Source: Stomoxys calcitrans (taxonomy: Eukaryota > Arthropoda > Insecta > Diptera > Muscidae). From it: a stretch of DNA of 64,000 nucleotides. A program made the position numbers and the translations under genes. The stretch lies in contig NC_081555.1 in the NCBI RefSeq assembly GCF_963082655.1, positions 19,247,196 to 19,311,195 of the forward strand, read 5' to 3'. The notes under the pieces are model-generated. The model was not told the origin of the DNA, did no database searches, and worked only from the letters and a program-made list of their open reading frames with translations. Positions 35,010-45,810 of the stretch are shown piece after piece (within the stretch, counting starts at the first letter, position 1; each line of letters starts with the position of its first letter).

Positions 35010-36239
35010 TAGGCTTCCCTTTCACCTTCAATACAGCCTTTCATATTATATTGGCTTTACCACGGCAATTCCAACGGGCACTTCCTGCTCCTCCGTTTCG
35101 TATTTCTTTCCTTGTGCCTATCCTTGGGGCTTCCCTACGGCCTTCCCTTCGGTCATAGCTTCTGTAATTTTTTAGTTCCCTTCCCTATTGTAATTCCTAT
35201 GGTCTTCCCCACGGTCATCCGTATGTTCTTTCCTACGAACTCCCCTTCTGGCTTTCCTTTGGCATTATTTTAGTTCCAATGGTTTTCCGTACGGCCTTCC
35301 CCAGGGTCTTCCTTACTGTCTCTTTTCCGCCCTTCCCTACTGTATTTCCTATGGTCTTCCCTACGGTCTTCCACGGACTTTCCTACGTCCTTCCGAATGG
35401 TCTTCCCCACGATAATTGTTACAGTCTTCCCCTACGTTCTTCCACTGCGGCCTACCCTACGTTCTGCATACGGTCTATCTATGGTCTTCTTTACAGTCTT
35501 TCTTAAGGTCTTTCCTGGGGTATTTCTTTAGGTCTTCCATACGGTCTTCCCTACTGTCTTTCCAAAGGGCTTCCCCACGGAGCTCCCTTCGTTCTTCACC
35601 CACGTTTTGTCTCTAAGCTCGCGCTTACGGTCTGCATACAGTCTATATATCTATGGTCTTCCCTCCGTTATTTTCTGTGGTCTTTTTTAAGGTCTTCCTT
35701 ACGGTCTTTCCTACGGTAATCTTAATAGTCTTTCATACGGTCTTCTCAACGGTCTTTCCTATTTTGTTTCTTAAAATCTTTTCTGCGAGCTTCCCTACGG
35801 GTTTCCTTACCGCCATTGTTACTTCATTTTGGGCCTTCCTTCCTTCATCCCAACGATCTTCCATTTGGGCTTTTCTTTGGTTTTCCCTGCGGTCTTCCCT
35901 ACGATCTCCTCAAATGCTTTCCCTTTCTTTCCAACTGCCATCCCTGTGGTCTTCGCTACAATCATCCCAACTGTCTTTTCTACTATCTTCCCAACGGCCT
36001 TCACTATTTTCTTCTCTACTTTCTTCCCTACGGTCCTACTAACGGTCTTCCTTACGGTCTACCTTACGGTCTTCCTTGCGGTCTACCTTACGGTCTTCCT
36101 TGCGGTCTACCTTACGGTCTTCCTCAAGGCCTCCCCTACTGTCTTCCCTTTTTTCCAACGGTTTTTTCAACTGACTTTGCAACGGTCTTCCCTACAGTCT
36201 TCACTACGGTCTTCTTTCCGGTTTCTTACTAACGGCGTT
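35010..36239 (+). repeat. Degenerate 12-bp GGTCTTCC-family repeat, left flank
   Basis: Variants of TACGGTCTTCCC recur with many substitutions and length changes, becoming more regular to the right (TACGGTCTTCCT and TTGCGGTCTACC near 36050-36120). It grades into the homogeneous core at 36240. Sequence at 34831-35010 is transitional. Long open frames across it follow the repeat only. Confidence 0.8.
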
Positions 36240-37405
36240 CCCTACGGTCTTCCCTACGGTCTTCCCTATGGTCTTCCCTACGGTCTTCCCTATGGTCTTC
36301 CCTACGGTCTTCCCCTACGGTCTTCCCCTACGGTCTTCCCCTACGGTCTTCCCCTACGGTCTTCCCCTACGGTCTTCTCCTACGGTCTTCCCCTACGGTC
36401 TTCCCCTACGGTCTTCCCCTACGGTCTTCCCTACGGTCTTCCCTACGGTCTTCCCTACGGTCTTCCCTACGGTCTTCCCTACGGTCTTCCCTACGGTCTT
36501 CCCTACGGTCTTCCCTACGGTCTTCCCTACGGTCTTCCCTACGGTCTTCCCTACGGTCTTCCCTACGGTCTTCCCTACGGTCTTCCCTACGGTCTTCCCT
36601 ACGGTCTTCCCTACGGTCTTCCCTACGGTCTTCCCTACGGTCTTCCCTACGGTCTTCACTACGGTCTTCCCTACGGTCTTCCCTACGGTCTTCCCTACGG
36701 TCTTCCCTACGGTCTTCCCTACGGTCTTCCCTACGGTCTTCCCTACGGTCTTCCCTACGGTCTTCCCTACGGTCTTCCCTACGGTCTTCCCTACGGTCTT
36801 CCCTACGGTCTTCCCTACGGTCTTCCCTACGGTCTTCCCTACGGTCTTCCCTACGGTCTTCCCTACGGTCTTCCCTACGGTCTTCCCTACGGTCTTCCCT
36901 ACGGTCTTCCCTACGGTCTTCCCTACGGTCTTCCCTACGGTCTTCCCTACGGTCTTCCCTACGGTCTTCCCTACGGTCTTCCCTACGGTCTTCCCTACGG
37001 TCTTCCCTACGGTCTTCCCTACGGTCTTCCCTACGGTCTTCCCTACGGTCTTCCCTACGGTCTTCCCTACGGTCTTCCCTACGGTCTTCCCTACGGTCTT
37101 CCCTACGGTCTTCCCTACGGTCTTCCCTACGGTCTTCCCTACGGTCTTCCCTACGGTCTTCCCTACGGTCTTCCCTACGGTCTTCCCTACGGTCTTCCCT
37201 ACGGTCTTCCCTACGGTCTTCCCTACGGTCTTCCCTACGGTCTTCCCTACGGTCTTCCCTACGGTCTTCCCTACGGTCTTCCCTACGGTCTTCCCTACGG
37301 TCTTCCCTACGGTCTTCCCTACGGTCTTCCCTACGGTCTTCCCTACGGTCTTCCCTACGGTCTTCCCTACGGTCTTCCCTACGGTCTTCCCTACGGTCTT
37401 CCCTT
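36240..37405 (+). repeat. 12-bp satellite core TACGGTCTTCCC, ~96 copies
   Basis: The array is nearly perfect: TACGGTCTTCCC repeats with one CACTACGG variant near 36658. Between about 36308 and 36425 the unit is 13 bp (CTACGGTCTTCCC with an extra C) for about nine copies, then returns to 12 bp. Open frames on both strands (YGLP, PTVF, KTVG) are products of the 12-nt period. Every unit carries GTCTTC, so a BbsI-type site occurs about every 12 bp. Confidence 0.98.
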
Positions 37406-38635
37406 TGGGATTTCCTTTGATTTTCTTGCGGTCTTCCCTACTGCTTTCCCTGTGGTCAACCATTCGGTATTCCCATCGGTCATTCCTAGGTCCTTCCCTA
37501 ATGTCTTCCCTACTGTCTTCGGTACTCTATTCCCCTACGGTCTTCTTTTTGGGCTTTCCATTGGTTTTTCCTGCGGTCTTCCCTAATGCCTTCCTTTAGT
37601 CTCGCAGTTGATCTTACTTATCATTTTTCCACCGATCGTTTTACAGGCCTTCCCATAGATCTTCCCACCGAAGGTCTTCCCCTTGGTTTTCCCAATCCGC
37701 TTCCTTAGGTTTCCCTATTGGCTTCCCTTTGGTTTTCTCTTAGGTCCTTCTTTTGACCTTCCCATTGGTTTACCCTTTTGTGGGTCTAAGCTCTGGACTT
37801 TTCTTTGATCTTTCTTATGGTCTTCTCTCTGGTCTTCGCTTTGGTCTTCGCTTTGGTCTTTGCTTTGGTCTTCGCTTTGGTCTTCGCTTTGGTCTTCGCT
37901 TTGGTCTTCACTTTGGTCTTCGCTTTGGTCTTCGCTTTGGTCTTCGCTTTGGTCTTCGCTTTGGTCTTCGCTTTGGTCTTCGCTTTGGTCTTCGCTTTGG
38001 TCTTCGCTTTGGTCTTCTCTCTGGTCTTCGCTTTGGTCTTCGCTTTGGTCTTCGCTTTGGTCTTCGCTTTGGTCTTCGCTTTGGTCTTCGCTTTGGTCTT
38101 TGCTTTGGTCTTCGCTTTGGTCTTCGCTTTGGTCTTCGCTTTGGTCTTCGCTTTGGTCTTCGCTTTGGTCTTCGCTTTGGTCTTCGCTTTGATCTTCTTT
38201 TTGAACTTCGCCTTGATATTTGCTTTGGTCTTCGCCTTGGTCTTCTCTTCGAACTTTCCTTTGGTTTGCCTTCTGGTTTCCCTTTGGAATTCTCTTCGGG
38301 ATTCCCTTTAATTTGCATTGTATCTTCTCTTTGGTCTCCCTTTAATCTTTACTTTGGTCCATCCCTCGGTATTTTCTTCCGGTCTTACCTTCGGCTGCTG
38401 TACTGTTTTTCTACCGTTATTCCATACGGTTTTATGCCTGACATGTCTTCTACTCCTACCCTGATCACTCCTCGAGCCTTTCCTTTTGTTTTCCCCTCGA
38501 TCCTCCACAGGCCATTCCATCAATTTTTCCTCTTGTGTTTTGTCTGGAATTCCCTTCGGTTCTCTTTTCCTCCGGTATTCTCTCCTGTCTTCCATCCGAT
38601 TTTCTGGTTGGCATGTCTTCTAGTCTTCTAGATGG
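37406..38635 (+). repeat. 12-bp CTTTGGTCTTCG array (37820-38205) with degenerate flanks
   Basis: The core at 37820-38205 has about 31 copies of CTTTGGTCTTCG with few variants. It shares GGTCTTC with the preceding TACGGTCTTCCC array, so both are one family that has been homogenised separately. Flanks at 37406-37819 and 38206-38635 are degenerate members of the same family. Open frames (LRFG, VFAL, WSSL, RRPK) are not genes. Confidence 0.93.
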
Positions 38636-38928
38636 AAAACTGAAAAAAAGGGGTAGCACCAAAAGAGATCCTAACGAAAGCCCAGAGAAAGAAACCATTG
38701 CAGAGGCCTATGGTAAGATGGAGGAGACGACTAAAGGAAAGCCTGGTAGGGAGATATACTACCATATCTCTTCCAGCCTTTCCTTTAGAGATCTAGAGAG
38801 ATGTACTACCATATCTCTACCAGACTTTCCTTTAGTAGCCCCCTCGATCATCTCATAGGCCTCTCCAATGGTTTCTTTCTCTGGGCTTTCGTTAGGATCT
38901 CTTTTGGTCCTACCCTTTTTTCAGTTTT
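38636..38928. repeat. ~290-bp imperfect palindrome at the end of the first arm
   Basis: The left arm (about 38636-38757) reads AAAACTGAAAAAAAGGGG, then CCAAAAGAGATCCTAACGAA, AGCCCAGAGAAAGAAACC and ACTAAAGGAAAGCCTGG. The right arm ends at 38928 and is its reverse complement (GGTTTCTTTCTCTGGGCT, TTCGTTAGGATCTCTTTTGG, TTTTTTCAGTTTT). Arms are about 90 percent alike by eye. The centre also holds a directly repeated ACTACCATATCTCT word. Confidence 0.88.
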
Positions 38929-38935
38929 AACTCTC

Positions 38936-40135
38936 GTACCTTTACTAATTTTCATTTTTATATCCTTTTATTCATTTTCGGTTTGACCTATGTTTAGATT
39001 TTCTTGACGTTTTCTTCGGATCTTCTCACGATTCTGTCTCTGGTCTTTCCTTCGATATTATCTTCAGCCTTCCATGCGATCACCTTCTATGTCCATGTTT
39101 GTTGCCCCAGAATTTTTTATTTCCCTCGCCAATTTTTTAAAATGTTTCCCATCTAAAGGATTCACCCTGCCCGATCTACTGACCACTCATCTGTCTGGTT
39201 CTAGGATATCCAATTACAATTTTTTAAGGACGCCTAACCAGTAACCCTTATATTCTACCAATTACCTACCATTGTTTTGACATTTTCTAACAAGGTGATC
39301 CCTGGGCTTTCCTGAGCTATCCTTAGCACAGTGGTGTGTGTCTCTTCTATTCTAAAATTTTTATTCTATTTTTATATTCATTCGAAAACCCTTTCAAATC
39401 CTTCATAATCTTGCCAGAGCTATGGCAGGGCAGCTTATGCGAAAAGTGTCTTTACTTGTACGCTAACAATGTTGTTAACAGGACATGTTGTTCAGCCTTT
39501 TAGCAAAACCCCCAGTTAAGCCTCTTTCGCAAATTCTAGACAATGGCATGGTATGCTCATAAATGCATATGACAAAGTTTATGGTTTGTTCCCTTTATGC
39601 ATTGGCCCATAGTGAAGCAATGAGCTTAGAATAGACTGTCCGATGTTGTACTACCCAGCCATTTCCACATAAGTATATCTGAACTAAGCAAAAGAAGGCT
39701 TTAAATTTCGCTTAGCTATTATTTATGTACTCACAACTATTGGCAGCAGAATAAACTAAGAGTGGAAAAGTTTTCCAACTAAGTAAATATGATTCCATTT
39801 TATAGAAGGTTCATACGAGGCTACATATGTAGTTTCGTGTGCATGCAGATCTCTGAGTTAGCAAAAAGACTTTATTTCTGCACTACTCATACCCAGGCAT
39901 ATGCAATTAAAATGGAGTTGAAACTTTTCTCAGCTAGTGGGCTTAATTGAGTTTTGTTAACTTTATGGAATCGAAAGAATATGGAATGTGATAAAGAATT
40001 TCCTTAAGAAATAAAATTTTGACGAATTTAGTTATAATAAATTGACAATGTTTTCTATAGGAATACAATTTTGACAAAATTTTCTGGAGAAATAAAATAT
40101 GTGTCCTGCTATGTCTGAGAAAGTTACTGTTTCTT
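38936..40135. other. Unique stretch between the two inverted GGTCTTC arms
   Basis: About 1.2 kb, AT-rich from about 39330. Only faint GGTCTTCC-like words remain near 39040-39090. No gene or mobile element supported. Confidence 0.5.
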
Positions 40136-40969
40136 TCCTTCAGAACTCATTCGCATTCGCTTGGCCATTAGCCTCAACTCAAAGAGAGAAACCCAAAGGG
40201 AATAACAAAGAATGAAAGAATGGAAAGAACAAAGGGTTGAAGAAAGGGAAGACCAAAGCAAGAGCAAAGACAAGATCGAAGGGAAGACCAAAAGATAGAG
40301 CCAAGAATAGATCAAAGGGAGACCACGAGGTGGGCAAAGGGAAGATCAAATCGAAGACCAAAAGTAAAATCCATTTGATTACCCAAGAGAAGACCAAAAT
40401 AGAAGTTCTAAATGCAGACCAAAATTAAAATCGAAGGGGAGACCAAAGACTAGAGCATAAGGTGGACAATGTGATTATCAAAGGGGATACTAAAGGGAAG
40501 CCCAAGTGGAAGACTAAAAGTGAAGACCAAAAGGGCGACCATAGGGACGAGCAAAGGGAAGGGCAAAGGGGAACTCCCAAAGGAAGACCGAAGGGCGACC
40601 ATAGGGAAGAGCAAAGGGAAGGACAAAGGGGAGAACCCAAAGGAAGACCAAAGGGAAGATCCAAAGGAAGATCAAGGTACAGACCAAAGGGTGGAGAAAA
40701 GGGTTCAGAAACAGAACAACTTAAGGGAGACCCAAAGGGACGATCTAAGGTAAGATCGAAAACCAAAGAAAAGACTTAAACTAAGACGAAAAGGATGACC
40801 AAAAGGTAGACAACTGGGAGGGCCAAGGGAAATGGTGACGGGAAGTGCAAAGGGATGGGCAAAGGGTAGACCAAAAGGTAGACCAAATGGAGGACCTTAG
40901 GAAAGACCAAGGAGAAAAGTAAAGGCGAAGGGAATACCAAAGCGTAGACCAATGGGAAGACCACAAGGA

Positions 40970-41092
40970 AGCCCACAGGGAAGCCCACAGGGAAGCCCAC
41001 AGGGAAGCCCACAGGGAAGCCCACAGGGAAGCCCACAGGGAAGCCCACAGGGAAGACTACAGGGAAGACCACAGGGAAGACCACAGGGAACA
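40970..41092. repeat. Homogeneous 12-bp patch GGGAAGCCCACA
   Basis: About eight near-identical copies of GGGAAGCCCACA, then a few GGGAAGACCACA copies, within the degenerate GAAGACC array. This is a local amplification of one variant. Confidence 0.92.
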
Positions 41093-41459
41093 CCAAAATC
41101 CTTCAAAGCAATGGGACGAAAAGAAAAAAGGAAAGTTAAAGAGTATACCTAGGGTAAGATCATTGGCAAAATCAAAGGGGAGTCTATATGAAAGATTATA
41201 GGGATGACCATATGGGAATGGGAAGGGTAACATCATTTGGAAAGCCAAAGGGATGTACAAGGGGATGAGCAAAGGGATGGCCAAAGGGAAGACCAATGGG
41301 GAGACAAAAGGGATGACCAAAAGCATGACTAAACGGAAGATCAAATGGAAGACCAAAGTGAAGACCAAAGGAAGAGCATAGTTAAAGGCAAATGGAAGAA
41401 AAAGGTTGAGACCATAGAAAGGACCATAGGAATGACTAAAGCTAAGAGCAAAGGAACTA

Positions 41460-42066
41460 ATGGGTGATTTTTTTGAGGTTAGGATTATCATGCATTAGTA
41501 TTTGACAGATCACGTGGGATTTCAGACATGGTGTCAAAGAGAAAGATGCTCAGTATGCTTTGACATTTCATCATGAATAGACTTACTAACGAGCAACGCT
41601 TGCAAATCATTGAATTTTATTACCAAAATCAGTGTTCGGTTCGAAATGTGTTCAAATTTTGACAAATTTTGTTCAGCGATGAGGCTCATTTCTGGTTGAA
41701 TGGCTACGTAAATAAGCAAAATTGCCGCATTTGGAGTGAAGAGCAACCAGAAGCCGTTCAAGAACTGCCCATGCATCCCTAAAAATGCACTGTTTGGTGT
41801 GGTTTGTACGCTGGTGGAATCATTGGACCGTATTTTTTCAAAGATGCTGTTGGACGCAACGTTACGGTGAATGAACACATTTCGAACCGAACACTGATTT
41901 TGGTAATAAAATTCAATGATTTGCAAGCGTTGCCCGTTAGTAAGTCTATTCATGATGAAATGTCAAAGCATACTGAGCATCTTTCTCTTTGACACCATGT
42001 CTGAAATCCCACGTGATCTGTCAAATACTAATGCATGAAAATCCTAACCTCAAAAAAATCACCCTT
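41460..42066 (+). mobile_element. Foldback Tc1/mariner-type element with 193-bp inverted arms
   Basis: The 607-bp element is flanked by TA (41458-41459 and 42067-42068). The left arm (41460-41652) and right arm (41874-42066) are near-perfect inverted repeats. They start GGGTGATTTTTTTGAGG and run past the normal terminal repeat into the first 27 codons of the transposase, so that N-terminal sequence is present on both strands. Between the arms is about 220 bp of the transposase catalytic region. The element is non-autonomous. Confidence 0.93.
41573..41873 (+). pseudogene. Internally deleted Tc1/mariner-type transposase
   Basis: ATG at 41573 begins MNRLTNEQRLQIIEFYYQ, a helix-turn-helix N-terminus, followed by about 27 residues and a stop. 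In the same frame the sequence resumes at the catalytic region (ILFSDEAHFWLNGY, then WSEEQPEA, VWCGLYAGGIIGPYFF), containing the second catalytic Asp in the SDEAHF motif. Most of the DNA-binding part and the C-terminal catalytic motif are missing. A second in-frame stop follows LPMHP. It cannot encode an active enzyme. The family is known from the pattern; the exact DDxD/E subclass is not resolved. Confidence 0.88.
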
Positions 42067-42216
42067 TACAAGGGGAGGAGCAAAGGGATGGTCAAAGGGA
42101 AGACCAATGGGGAGACAAAAGGGATGACCAAAGGCATAACTAAAGGGAAGATCAAATGGAAGACAAAAGCGAAGACCAAAGGAAGAGCATAGTTAAGGAC
42201 AAATGGAAAAAAAAGG

Positions 42217-43383
42217 GGAAGACCAAAGGGAAGACCATAGGAATGACTAAAGCCAAGAGCAAAGGAACTACCAAAGGGAATGACAAAAGGAAAGGCAAAG
42301 TGGGCGAAAGGTACACCAAAAGCAAAAGGAAAGGCAAAGGGAAGAGAAAATGGGTGATTGTAGGAAAGACCTAAAGTAAGACCGATGGCTAGACTAAAGA
42401 AGAGTTCAGACGATGGTTAGAGGGGTGACCATAGGGAACCGCGAAGTGATGACCATTGGGAAGACCAATGAAAACGGACAAAAGGAAGACCAAAGGGAAG
42501 TACAATGGGGGACCAGAGAGAAGACCAAATGGAAGTACAAAGGCAAGAGCAAAGCGAATACCATAAGGAGGAAGACGAAAGTGAAGACCAGAGGAAAAAC
42601 TAAAGGGAAGTCCAAAGGAAAGGACAAAAGGAAGACCAAAGGGAAGACCAAAGTGAAGACAAAAGGGAAGACCAAAGGGAAGACTTAGGGAAAGATCAAA
42701 AGTAAGAACAGAGGGAAGACAAAAGGCAAGATCAAAGGGTATACCAAAGGGATGACCAATGGGAAGACTAGAAGAAAGACCAAATGGTCGACAACAGGGA
42801 AGACCAAAGGGAAGTCCAGATGGTAAATTAAAGGGAAGACCAAAAGAAAGATCAAAGGTAAGAACAAAGGGATGACCAAAGGGAAGACCAGAGGAAAAAC
42901 TAAAGAGAAGTCCAAAGGAAAGGAGAAAAGGAAGACCAAAGGGAAGACGAATGGGAAGACGAAAGGGAAGACCAGAGGAAAAACTAAAGGGAAGTCCAAA
43001 GGAAAGGACAAAAAGAAGACCAAAGGGAAGACCATAGAAAGGACCATAGGAATGACTAAAGCCAAGAGCAAAGGAACTACCAAAGGGAATGACAAAAGGA
43101 AAGGCTAAGTGGGCGAAGGGTACACCAAAAGCAAAAGGATAGGCAAAGGGAAGAGAAAATGGGTGATTGTAGGGAAGACCCTAAGAAAGACCGATGGCTA
43201 GACTAAAGAAGAGTTCAGACGATGGTTAGAGGGGTGACCATAGGGAACCGCGAAGTGATGACCATTGGGAAAACCAATGAAAACGGACAAAAGGAAGACC
43301 AAAGGGAAGTACAATGGGGAGGCCAGAGAGAAGACCAAATGGAAATACAAAGGCAAGAGCAAAGCGAATACCACAAGGAGGAC
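42217..43383. repeat. ~360-bp segment duplicated at ~805-809 bp spacing
   Basis: GAATGACTAAAGCCAAGAGC, AAATGGGTGATTGTAGG and GTTCAGACGATGGTTAGAGG, then AACCGCGAAGTGATGACC, occur at about 42241-42450 and again at 43050-43260, within otherwise degenerate GAAGACC repeat. The offset is 809 bp at GATGGTTAGAGG (42412 and 43221). A smaller AGGAAAAACTAAAG word is also repeated between the copies. Confidence 0.87.
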
Positions 43384-43837
43384 CGTGGGGAAGACCAAAG
43401 GAAAGATCAAAGGGTAGACCAAAGGGAAGACCAAAGGGAAGACCAAAGAGAAGACCAAAGAGAAGACCAAAGGGAAGACCAAAAGGCAAGATTAAAGGGT
43501 ATGCCAAAGGGATGACCAATGGGAAAACCAGAGGAAAGACCAAATGGACGACAACAGGGAAGACAAAGAGGAGATCAGAGAAAGACCAAAAGGAAGACAG
43601 AAGGGACGATCAAAGATTAAACCAAAATGATAATCAAAGGAAAACCCAAAGGAAATACCAAAAATTAGACCTAAGGGTATACCACAAGGAAGACCAAAGG
43701 AATGACCAAATAGACGATGGAGAGGGAAGACCAAGGGGCTGACCGAATTGAATACATAAAGGATGATAAAAGCGAAGTCTTAAGGGTAAAACAAAAACAA
43801 GACCACAAGTATTACCAAAGGTAAAGCCAATTGTTGG

Positions 43838-44147
43838 AGTCCACCGTAGCGCAGAAGTTAGCATGTCCACCTATGACGCTGAACGCCTGGGTTCGAATGC
43901 TGGCGAGACCATCAGAAAATTTTTTTCAGCGGTGGTTTTCCCCTCCTAATGCTGGCAACATTTGTGAGATACTATACCAAGTAGAACTTCTCTCCAAAGA
44001 GGTGTCGCACTGCGGCTCGCCCTTCGGACTCGGCTATAAAAAGTAGGCCCCTTACCATTGAGCTTAAAACATGAATCGGACTGCACTCATTGATATGCGA
44101 GAAGTTTGTCCCTGTTCCTTAGTGGAATGTTCATGGGCAAAATTTGC
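43838..44147 (+). mobile_element. tRNA-headed SINE, full-length copy
   Basis: The head has A-box-like TAGCGCAGAAGTTAGCATG and B-box-like GGGTTCGAATGC (43889-43900), consistent with an internal RNA polymerase III promoter. The body includes TGGTTTTCCCCTCC, ATGCTGGCAACATTTG, AAAGAGGTGTCGCACTGCGG, CGGACTCGGCTATAAAAAG and TTCATGGGCAAAATTTGC. Target duplications AAAGCCAATTGTTGG (43823-43837) and a close variant at 44148-44163 flank it, inside the GAAGACC array. Confidence 0.93.
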
Positions 44148-44904
44148 AAAGCCAAAGTGTTGGCCAATTGGAAGACCAAAAGGAACGTCTAAGGGGAGAC
44201 CAAAGGGACTACTAACGAGAAGGCACAAAGGAAGACGAGAGATAAGAACGATGGCAAGATCAAAGGGGACACCATAAGCAAAATTAAGGGGATGATCAAA
44301 GGGATGGGCAAAAGGACGATCAAAGGGAGGAACAACGGGTGACCATTGGAAAAACCATTGGTATGGGCAAAGATTAGGACACAGGGAAGGGCAAGGGGAA
44401 GACCAAAGGGAAGACCAGAAAAAAGACCAGCGGGAGGACCAGAGGGAAGACCAGATTGAAGGCTATAAGGAAGACCAAAGGGAAGTGAAAGGGGAAGACC
44501 AAAGGGAAGACCATAGAAAATACCATAGGGATGACTAAAGAGAAGGACAAAGGAAATACCAAAGGGAATGGCGAAGAAAAGGGCATAGCGGTGATTAAAG
44601 GGAAGACCCTAGGGAAGACCAACGGATAGACCAAAGGGAAGGCCAAGGAGAAGACTATGGAGAAGACCAAGGTGATGACCATAGGGAGGACCAAGAAGAT
44701 GACTTTAGGGAAGATCAAAGGGAAGGACAAAACGAAGGGCAAAGTGAAACCCAAAGGAAAAACCAAAAGGCAGAACAAGGGAAAGACCAAATGGATGACC
44801 ATAGGGAAGAACAAAGGGACGGACAAACGGAAGGGCAAGGGGAAACCCAAAGGGAAGGCCAAAAGGAGGACCAAAGACAGACCAAATAGAAGACCAAAGG
44901 GCAG

Positions 44905-45066
44905 ACCAGGGGTATGACCAAGGGTATGACCAAGGGTATGACCAAGGGTATGACCAAGGGTATGACCAAGGGTATGACCAAAAGGCAGACCAAGGGTGTG
45001 ACCAAGGGTATGACCAAGGGTATGACCAAGCGTATGACCAAGGGTATGACCAAGGGTATGACCAAA
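44905..45066. repeat. Homogeneous 12-bp patch GACCAAGGGTAT
   Basis: About 13 copies of GACCAAGGGTAT with small changes (one AAAGGCA variant, one GTGTG, one AAGCGTAT). It is another independent local expansion within the GAAGACC array. Confidence 0.95.
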
Positions 45067-45810
45067 GGGAAGACCTTAGAGAAGCCCTAATGGAAAGTCA
45101 AGGGTAAGACCAAAGGAAAGTCCAAAGTAGGCAATACCAAAGGGAAGGGTGATTAAATGGCGACCATATTGAAGGCCAAAAGGAACACAAAAGGGTTATC
45201 AGAGAGGGTCCAAAAGGAGAGACCAACAGGAAGACCAAAATTGAGATCAAAGGAGGAAGACCAAGTGGATGGCCAAAAGGAAAGGCATAGGATGGACCAA
45301 AGGGGAGACCGAAGGGAAGACAAAAGGGAAAACCTAAAGTAAGACCGCTGGCAAGGGAGGATAAAAAGAAGGGCAAAGTGAAAACCCAAGGAAAGACCAA
45401 AAGGCGGACCAAAGGAAAGGCCAAATGGGTGACCACAGGGAAGACCAAAGGTATGAACAAAGGGAAGGGCAAGAGGAAACCCAAAGGAAAACCCAAAACG
45501 AAGACCAAAAGAAGGGCCAAAGGAAGATCAAATAGAAGACCAAAGGACAGACTAAGGGTATGACCAAAGGGAAGACCTTAGAGAAGCCCTAATGAAATGC
45601 CAATGGCAAGACCAAAGGGAAGGTCAACGGCAAGACCAAAGGGCAAATGGATGGTTAAATGGTGACCAAATTGAAGATCAAAAGGAACACTAACTAACTA
45701 ACACTAATGATCAGAGGAAATCTAAAATGAGAGACCAAAAGGAAGACCATCGGGAAGACCGAAATTGAGATCAAAAAGGGGAATGCCAAGGGGATGGCCA
45801 AAAGGTAAGG

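Larger units (their letters stand above)
40140..45810 (-). repeat. GAAGACCAAAGGG repeat, inverted counterpart of the 35-38.6 kb array
   Basis: The basic unit GGGAAGACCAAA (12 bp, with 11-14-bp variants) is the reverse complement of TTTGGTCTTCCC, the unit family at 35.0-38.6 kb. Most copies are degenerate, with local homogeneous patches at 40970-41092 and 44905-45066. A foldback transposon (41460-42066) and a SINE (43838-44147) are inserted. Lysine-rich and VFPL-type open frames are repeat products. Confidence 0.88.

Noticed and set aside
35829..37586. Open frame of 585 codons rich in YGLP repeats, with overlapping long frames (PTVF on plus, KTVG on minus)
   Set aside because: All come from a 12-bp unit without stop codons in those frames. 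There is no start context, domain or codon bias independent of the repeat.
41534..41953. Minus-strand frame that also begins with the transposase-like N-terminus
   Set aside because: It is the mirror image produced by the inverted arm of the foldback element, which then runs into antisense of the catalytic region. It is not a second gene.
43838..44147. tRNA gene because of A- and B-box-like sequences
   Set aside because: The head does not fold into a complete cloverleaf by eye, and it is followed by a shared SINE body with target duplications.
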